This document shows positions 58,845 to 64,000 of a DNA stretch of 64,000 nt, piece by piece. The notes under the pieces are model-generated. The model worked only from the letters and a program-made list of their open reading frames with translations, was not told the origin of the DNA and searched no databases. The position numbers were made by a program, and so were the translations under genes. The DNA is from Macrocybe gigantea (taxonomy: Eukaryota > Basidiomycota > Agaricomycetes > Agaricales > Callistosporiaceae). The stretch's first letter is position 1; each line of letters starts with the position of its first letter. The stretch lies in assembly GCA_011319805.1 (NCBI GenBank), contig SJRY01000050.1, positions 620,001-684,000 on the forward strand, written 5' to 3'.

Positions 58845-59698
58845 GGCTTCAATGGTATACAAGGCTTTGGTGTGAGCGCTAGGATGAGTAGAGAAGGCAG
58901 GCTCCGTGGCCCGCCGTATTTACTGTCGCGCTAAGCAGCCATGATCCGCCCAGCGCCTTGTCACGTGCCATCAAGCTCCCCACCTTGCGCGGTAACCTAT
59001 CACACGCTTCAACAGTAGAAGCGAGGAGTCCAAAGTTCGAATTCAAAAACGGTTGGAAGACAAATCAGCTGTATGACTTATAATAAAGAAGGGAGCATAC
59101 GGCCGTTCTTCATTGTTCAAACGGCATGGGAAAATATTAAACAACGTCCCATATCATTCGCCAAGAAGCTGGACAGCCATACAGGCTCCCATCTTGCGCT
59201 TTTCTTATCTAGTTTTGTTGGTTGCTCCTGAATTTCTTTGATTGACTGATACAACACACTCTTAGATGTCAAAGGGTCCATCGTCGGGAGACGCGCATGA
59301 TGGCTTCGAGTTGCTGGGCATGTGTCATCATAATCTCTTCGGCAAGCGGTCAGAATCCGTATATCCACATGGCCTCATTACCAAAGATGTTTGCATTCAT
59401 TTTTCGCAGCGGATCTGACATCTCTGACTTGCGAATTTTGAAATAAAGGGCTTGGAAATGGAGGGCACAACATGTTGATAATGGACGAAAGCTGTGCAGT
59501 GTAACCGACAATGACTTCGAGACTGAACACATGCGGCAACTTCAGTGTTGCGGTGCCGTTGAGATGCAACTAACCGGGGTTCGTTTTGAAACGAGTTTAC
59601 TCCGCGGACAAAGGGTCATCGTTCAGAAGGCAGCACAAAAGGTCATGAGTTCAGCGCTGGAAGGCGATAATTTCCCAGAAAACAGATGAAGTATATGC
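58845..59698. other. Intergenic region, no gene supported
   Basis: Between ALDH7 and JIP5 (both minus strand). It holds the ALDH7 promoter. Minus frames at 59117-59569 overlap one another in different phases and have no recognisable content. Confidence 0.45.
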
Positions 59699-61563
59699 CT
59701 ACAATTCGTCAAAAAAGGACGCATCGACATCGACAGAGTTCTTTCCCTTCTGTTTCTTCACATCCAGAGGACGTTTCTCTGGTTTTTTCTTCCGCTTTTT
59801 TGACCCTGCAGCGACAGCTTCCTTGTCGGATTCGGCATTTGATGACTCGTCGCTTTCCTCCGCTTGAGCCACGTGCTCCGGCATGTCAAAAGCCTCAAAG
59901 GCGGCGTCATTGCCGGCGCTATCCACATCATTGCTCGCATTGAGGCCAGATTCGCGTTTATAACCTGATCTCTCTTCGTCGGAGTTCTGTTTACGAAAGA
60001 AAGCCTCCAGGTCCGTCAGCTTGAGAACGTCTTCGTGCCCCACACTGCCGACCCACCAGCGGGTCGGCTTGCGGTCTTCTTCATGGCCACGTTCGCCGCG
60101 GTCGCTGGACGTCTTATTATCTGCCTCACTCTCCGAAGGGCTTCCGTCTTCCAAAGTGAGTGTACTGGTCCCACCGCCGATAGCTATGCGTTCGACAGGC
60201 CAGTCACCATGGTCTGCGACGACACCGAGCAGTTTAGTGGGAAATAACTGAACAGCGCGGACATAACCGTCAGAAGACCCAGTTAGAATGGTCCTCGTGT
60301 GGTCTACATCAGGAAGAGCAGGCAAGGCGCAGAGAGCGTCAATAGAGTGTGGGTGACTAAGGTGCAAGAACAAATCAGATGACATTGAATGCGCTCCAAG
60401 TTTTAGATAATTACCCAGGTACCCGGTCCACGCAGTCAGCCCATCCACTGCTGCGATTAAAATTGAAAGTACTCCGATTTGAGTGCCCACTACGATTTTA
60501 GTAGCCCTGGCGGAGAGATTAATTTGGAAATGTCAGGCAGAATGACGAGACAGCTTAGTGTCAATGTGCCATGCAAGATGAGCACAATCCGCGGTGGAGA
60601 TAATTGCCTATCGGTGAATCGCCGAGGTAGACGGAGGTTTAAGAAGAAAATACGTGATGAATAGGGCTCCACAAAAAAAGTCCGTTCGAAGATGGGCGAA
60701 CTGGGAAAAATCCTCAAGGAAAGATACTTCAGGAACTCGACCTACCCTCTAATGGCCACAATGGAAAGTAGTTCATCTTCTTGATCCTCAGACTGGGCGA
60801 TAGGCGATGACTTTTTGGAACGCACATCCATAACTGACAGTGTTCCATCTCCGCTAGGAAGGTGACATACAATTCAGATGACTGACCTACCAACGGAATT
60901 TTCCATTTTGATGCCTCTCACCTAGTCGCGACAAGCTGCTTTTGGTCTTCCAACCACAAAAAGTCGGTAATATAATCGAAGTGTTGGGTATACGTTCGTA
61001 GGCATTCTCGTTGCCGAGGATCCCACAGCTACGGCGCGCGAGACATTCGGAGTTAGATCACAGGACAGAGAACCAACGCCATACCTTTATAACCCCATCA
61101 TCATCACCAGTACATAATAGGTGAGAATTGAGACATTTGATACGATTGATTGGAGATCTGGATTATGCTGTCCATGTCAAAGAATGAACATGTCGAGGTC
61201 GTAGAGCTGTGCTCACTCGTGCGCTCCTGCACGAATTTCAACGTCTTCAGTGACAGTGTCAATGATACTGAACATTACGCCACAAGATCATTAACACGAC
61301 AAGCGAGAAGGAGGACGAAGAACTCAAGCCCACTTCAAGGCCTTGGATTTCCCAGCAGCGTAGAGATGCGAACCATCTTCTGAGATGGCTAAACCTCGGC
61401 ATGAACGCTTGGAAGGTCGCAAAGAAAACGTGCATTTGCTGTTCCCTTGCTCATCAAATGCAAATGCTTTGACATGTCCAGTAAGGAGGCCTGCATAGAC
61501 CGTCGAGTGGGTAGGATGAAAGACCAAGTCGAAAATTTGCGAGCCGACAGAAATGTCTGGCAT
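59699..61563 (-). CDS. JIP5: WD repeat protein JIP5 (WDR55-like), ribosome biogenesis
   Basis: Starts MPDISVGSQIFDLVFHPTHS (61563). Propeller text over several exons: YAGLLTGHVKAFAFDEQGN, CRGLAISEDGSHLYAAGKSK, IIDTVTEDVEIRAGAHE, IKLWDPRQRECLRTY, FLWLEDQKQLVATSGDGTL, SVMDVRSKKSSPIAQSED, KIVVGTQIGVLSI, HPHSIDALCALPALP, TILTGSSDGYVRAVQLFP. It ends in an acidic then Lys-rich tail, KKRKKKPEKRPLDVKKQKG, and SFFDEL at 59699. This tail is typical of Jip5/WDR55, a nucleolar protein linked to pre-rRNA processing. At about 60458-60462 one base is missing from a T run (minus strand): adding it restores SIFNRSSGWADCVDRVPG, which then splices to HPHSIDAL. Confidence 0.9.
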
Positions 61564-62169
61564 GGAGGACAGGACCAGTTCGCCTCGGCAATTGCCGAGC
61601 CGATCACATCTACGAGTTATCCACACTGATACGACAGCGACACGCTTTGCGCTTCGTTCTGTGGATATGCCCGATGCAGCGCACCACCAAGTGGCTAGCG
61701 GACGCACTAAAACTGACGTGAATACATGATAGATGAATACCGTGAAATGTGCCATAGTGTCACGTCCATTCAATCGTCGTCATGTCGGGCTTGGCATTGG
61801 CAGATAACAGGCTTTATATCTGCTTCCCCCGCAATGCCCAGATGTACAGGTGTTCGTTGCAAATCATTCTTGAAGCCTTCGCGTGGTATGCCACCATATT
61901 GTCAAGTCATCGACAAAACGTCGTCTCGACGAAGACGTGACCTTAAGGTCTGTCTTTTGAACACATTCCAGATCAGAATGATCCATACGAGCCTGATTAT
62001 AATTTGCAGTCCAGCTGGTGCAATAACAAACGACTACAGATACAGTGATACAGGGAGCAAAAAAATGACAGTTAAGAGATGAACATGCTACATGTGAAAA
62101 CATACATCGAGATTCACTGCGGAGAGGGTCTCCGCGCCGATGACCAGCAAGCACGGCGCGTTGTGTTGA
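61564..62169. other. Intergenic region, nothing recognised
   Basis: Between JIP5 and the F-box gene (both minus strand). It must contain the JIP5 promoter. The frames 61726-62082 + and 61864-62154 - overlap and match nothing. Confidence 0.45.
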
Positions 62170-64000
62170 TCAGTCTAAATCGGACAAGAGCTGGAGTCTG
62201 AAGAAGTGCCGTCTTGGAGGAGGTTCTGATACCCAGCTCTGGCGATAGACAGCCGGGCTTTCTGCAAAGAGCTCGTCTCCCTTATATAATCCACGGTTAT
62301 CCCACCAAAGATGGGCCACACACGTCCGCAGCTCTTCCAGCGTATCAGAGCAGACATGGGTACATTTGGTGAGGCAAAAACTGCGGAGAGCTAGTCCGCA
62401 TCGATGCCTGTCTTCCAGATAGGCTAGAAGAACGTTAAGGAATCGCGAGTCGTCCAAGTCAGTGTAGGAATTTGTCTCGGACAACGACATCATGTAACCG
62501 CCAGAAAAACAGTCCACGTTGTGGACGTATACGTCTTCCAACCGTGGAAGGAGTAGACCATCCAAGTCGTCGTGCTCGAGGTGTGAGTATGACCTTGCGT
62601 TCAGAAGAAGGGCCCACAGAAGGCCAGACGGAACGTGCCCGCATACGTCGAGGACACGCAGGGATTGCAGGCTCTTCAACAGCCTCGGCCAAGTTCTCTG
62701 GGTCACGATGTCAAAAGACTGCAATGCGAGGGTGTGTAACTGAGAAAGCGGCAGCGCTTCCCAGAGAGCCTTGAACGCCGTCACGAGAACTTCATCTCGG
62801 CTGGTGTGTGGGTCTGGTCCGATCATGAAGTCCAACACAGGATCAGTGGACTTCGGGTCAATGCCGAAAGCACGGAAACGCAGAGATTGTTGAAATTCGG
62901 GTTGATGTCGTAATTCGTTAAAAACCTGTGAGATGCTTCATACCCGGTGATCACCAGAGTGTCAAGCGGCATCGCCCAAGCGACTTCGTGAAAATGAGAG
63001 CCAATAACCTTTGCCAACTTCCAGAAATTGGCTTTGTAGTCATTCATCTTGTCCACACGGCATCGAAGGCGCGCCGCAGGTTGCAATGCTACACATTCGA
63101 GGACATTGTTCAGCTCTTGGATAGATCCAGTCAAGGAAAGAGAGATGAGGTTTGGGAACATGATAGACCGGCCGGATTTGTTACTCGGGACGGTATTCTT
63201 CGGAAAAGCATGATCGAGTTCGAGGTGTCGCAAAGAAGGAAACTTCTCAAGAAGAGAGAGGAATTCATGCCGTGATGGACGCTCTGAAAACGGAAGATAA
63301 TGCAAGGAGAGGCGTGTCAAACCCGTGAAACGGGGAGACACCATGCTAAGAGGACACCTATGCAGCTCGAGATTTTTTAGAGCGGGTAAAGAAGCCACCA
63401 ACGTGACATCTGAGCGTTTCGAAAAACGAATATCGTTATCTGCGTCAGGTTTCGTGATCTGGACAACGAGAGACTTGAGGTAAGGATTGGATAGCTTGAG
63501 AAATCCGATGAGCGGAGCAATATGCTGTAACGAAGCGACAAGGTGGATGTCTCGGACTTTGGGTGCCCACTCCAGCGTCTGGAGAATCAGCCTCTGATTT
63601 GAGTCCGACACGAGCGCGCGAATGGAAAGAGGTAAAGCTTGTGCTCGATGTAGACTGAGAGCGGTCCATCTTGGGTGAGAATAGTCAACGTGAGTCCAGA
63701 GTGCCCGATTCTGTAGTGCTGCTCGACGCCAGCTTGAACAAATGAACGAGATTGTTATCCATGACCAATCTGGGTATTCCAAGGACGACCGGCAGCAATC
63801 TAAAAAGATCTTTTCTAACACCCTGGGAGGTAGGTTACATGCCGGGGCATGTCTGTTGTGGTCCCTGAGTTCGTGAAAGCGCCCAGGACGTAGTAGCGCA
63901 GTCTGAAAGACTAAGGTTACGCTCGTGCCACAACGATGAGGACGACTTACTGCGGCAGTCCTGTATTTCTGAATATCAAAAGATTTGGCTGGCAAACTGA
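62170..64000 (-). CDS. F-box protein with leucine-rich repeat region, cut by window end
   Basis: The 5' end is missing at base 64000. An intron at 63903-63950 joins ...YRTAA to TALLRPGRFHELRDHNRHAP. The F-box follows: LPPRVLEKIFLDCC ... WITISFICSSWRRAALQN, then RALWTHVDY. The body is a series of irregular leucine-rich repeats (LPALKNLELHRCPLSM, LTRLSLHYLPF, FPSLRHLELDHAFP, LISLSLTGSIQEL). One missing base near 62890-62898 separates NYDINP from FQQSLRFRAFGIDPKS; after it the protein continues VLDFMIGPDPHTSRDE to RRHFFRLQLLSDLD. Such proteins are usually substrate adaptors of SCF ubiquitin ligases and are greatly expanded in mushrooms. The target cannot be predicted. Confidence 0.85.

Noticed and set aside
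1..64000. CRISPR arrays, operons, riboswitches or bacterial promoters
   Set aside because: None seen, and none expected: introns, TATA boxes and gene content show a eukaryotic fungal sequence.

Overview
The window reads as a contig from a mushroom-forming basidiomycete (Agaricomycetes). Almost every gene is cut by many short introns, mostly 47-75 bp, with GT...AG borders. Protein types are typical of that group: a DUF6533-type membrane protein, a 7-TM orphan family, a secreted S41 peptidase and clustered microsomal P450s. The housekeeping genes are plainly fungal. Exon limits given here were worked out by hand from splice signals and family resemblance.

Layout. 0-16 kb holds housekeeping genes: a small heat-shock protein cut by the window edge (-), the polyadenylation factor CstF-64/Rna15 (+), cytosolic threonyl-tRNA synthetase (-), the Vps34 partner VPS15 (-), a DUF1308 protein (-) and a 7-TM orphan (-). 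17-24 kb holds a single-pass membrane protein and two tandem alpha/beta hydrolases, each with a C-terminal peroxisomal signal created by its last exon. 24.8-34.6 kb is on the + strand: an S41 peptidase, a conserved orphan and the COMPASS methyltransferase SET1. A minus-strand initiator tRNA-Met lies in the gap before SET1. 35-46.5 kb is a cluster of three related P450 genes around a DUF6533 membrane protein. 47.8-52.3 kb carries mobile DNA: a hAT-like non-autonomous element and an intact Tc1/mariner-type transposon. 52.3-64 kb returns to genes: a CCCH zinc-finger protein, an orphan, mitochondrial-type ALDH7, the ribosome-biogenesis WD40 protein JIP5 and an F-box protein cut by the window end.

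Quality. Several conserved genes need one-base corrections to keep frame (Hsp20, CSTF2, VPS15, DUF1308, SET1, both hydrolases, P450-3, JIP5, F-box). Others are perfectly in frame over thousands of bases (ThrRS, 7-TM, DUF6533, ALDH7, transposase). Most shifts look like a missing base, which suggests assembly errors rather than true pseudogenes. Treat the broken calls as probably functional genes with sequence errors.

Working together. Most genes are independent. Plausible functional groupings are the tandem peroxisomal hydrolases, the P450 trio, and the housekeeping block covering translation, mRNA 3' ends and vesicle traffic.
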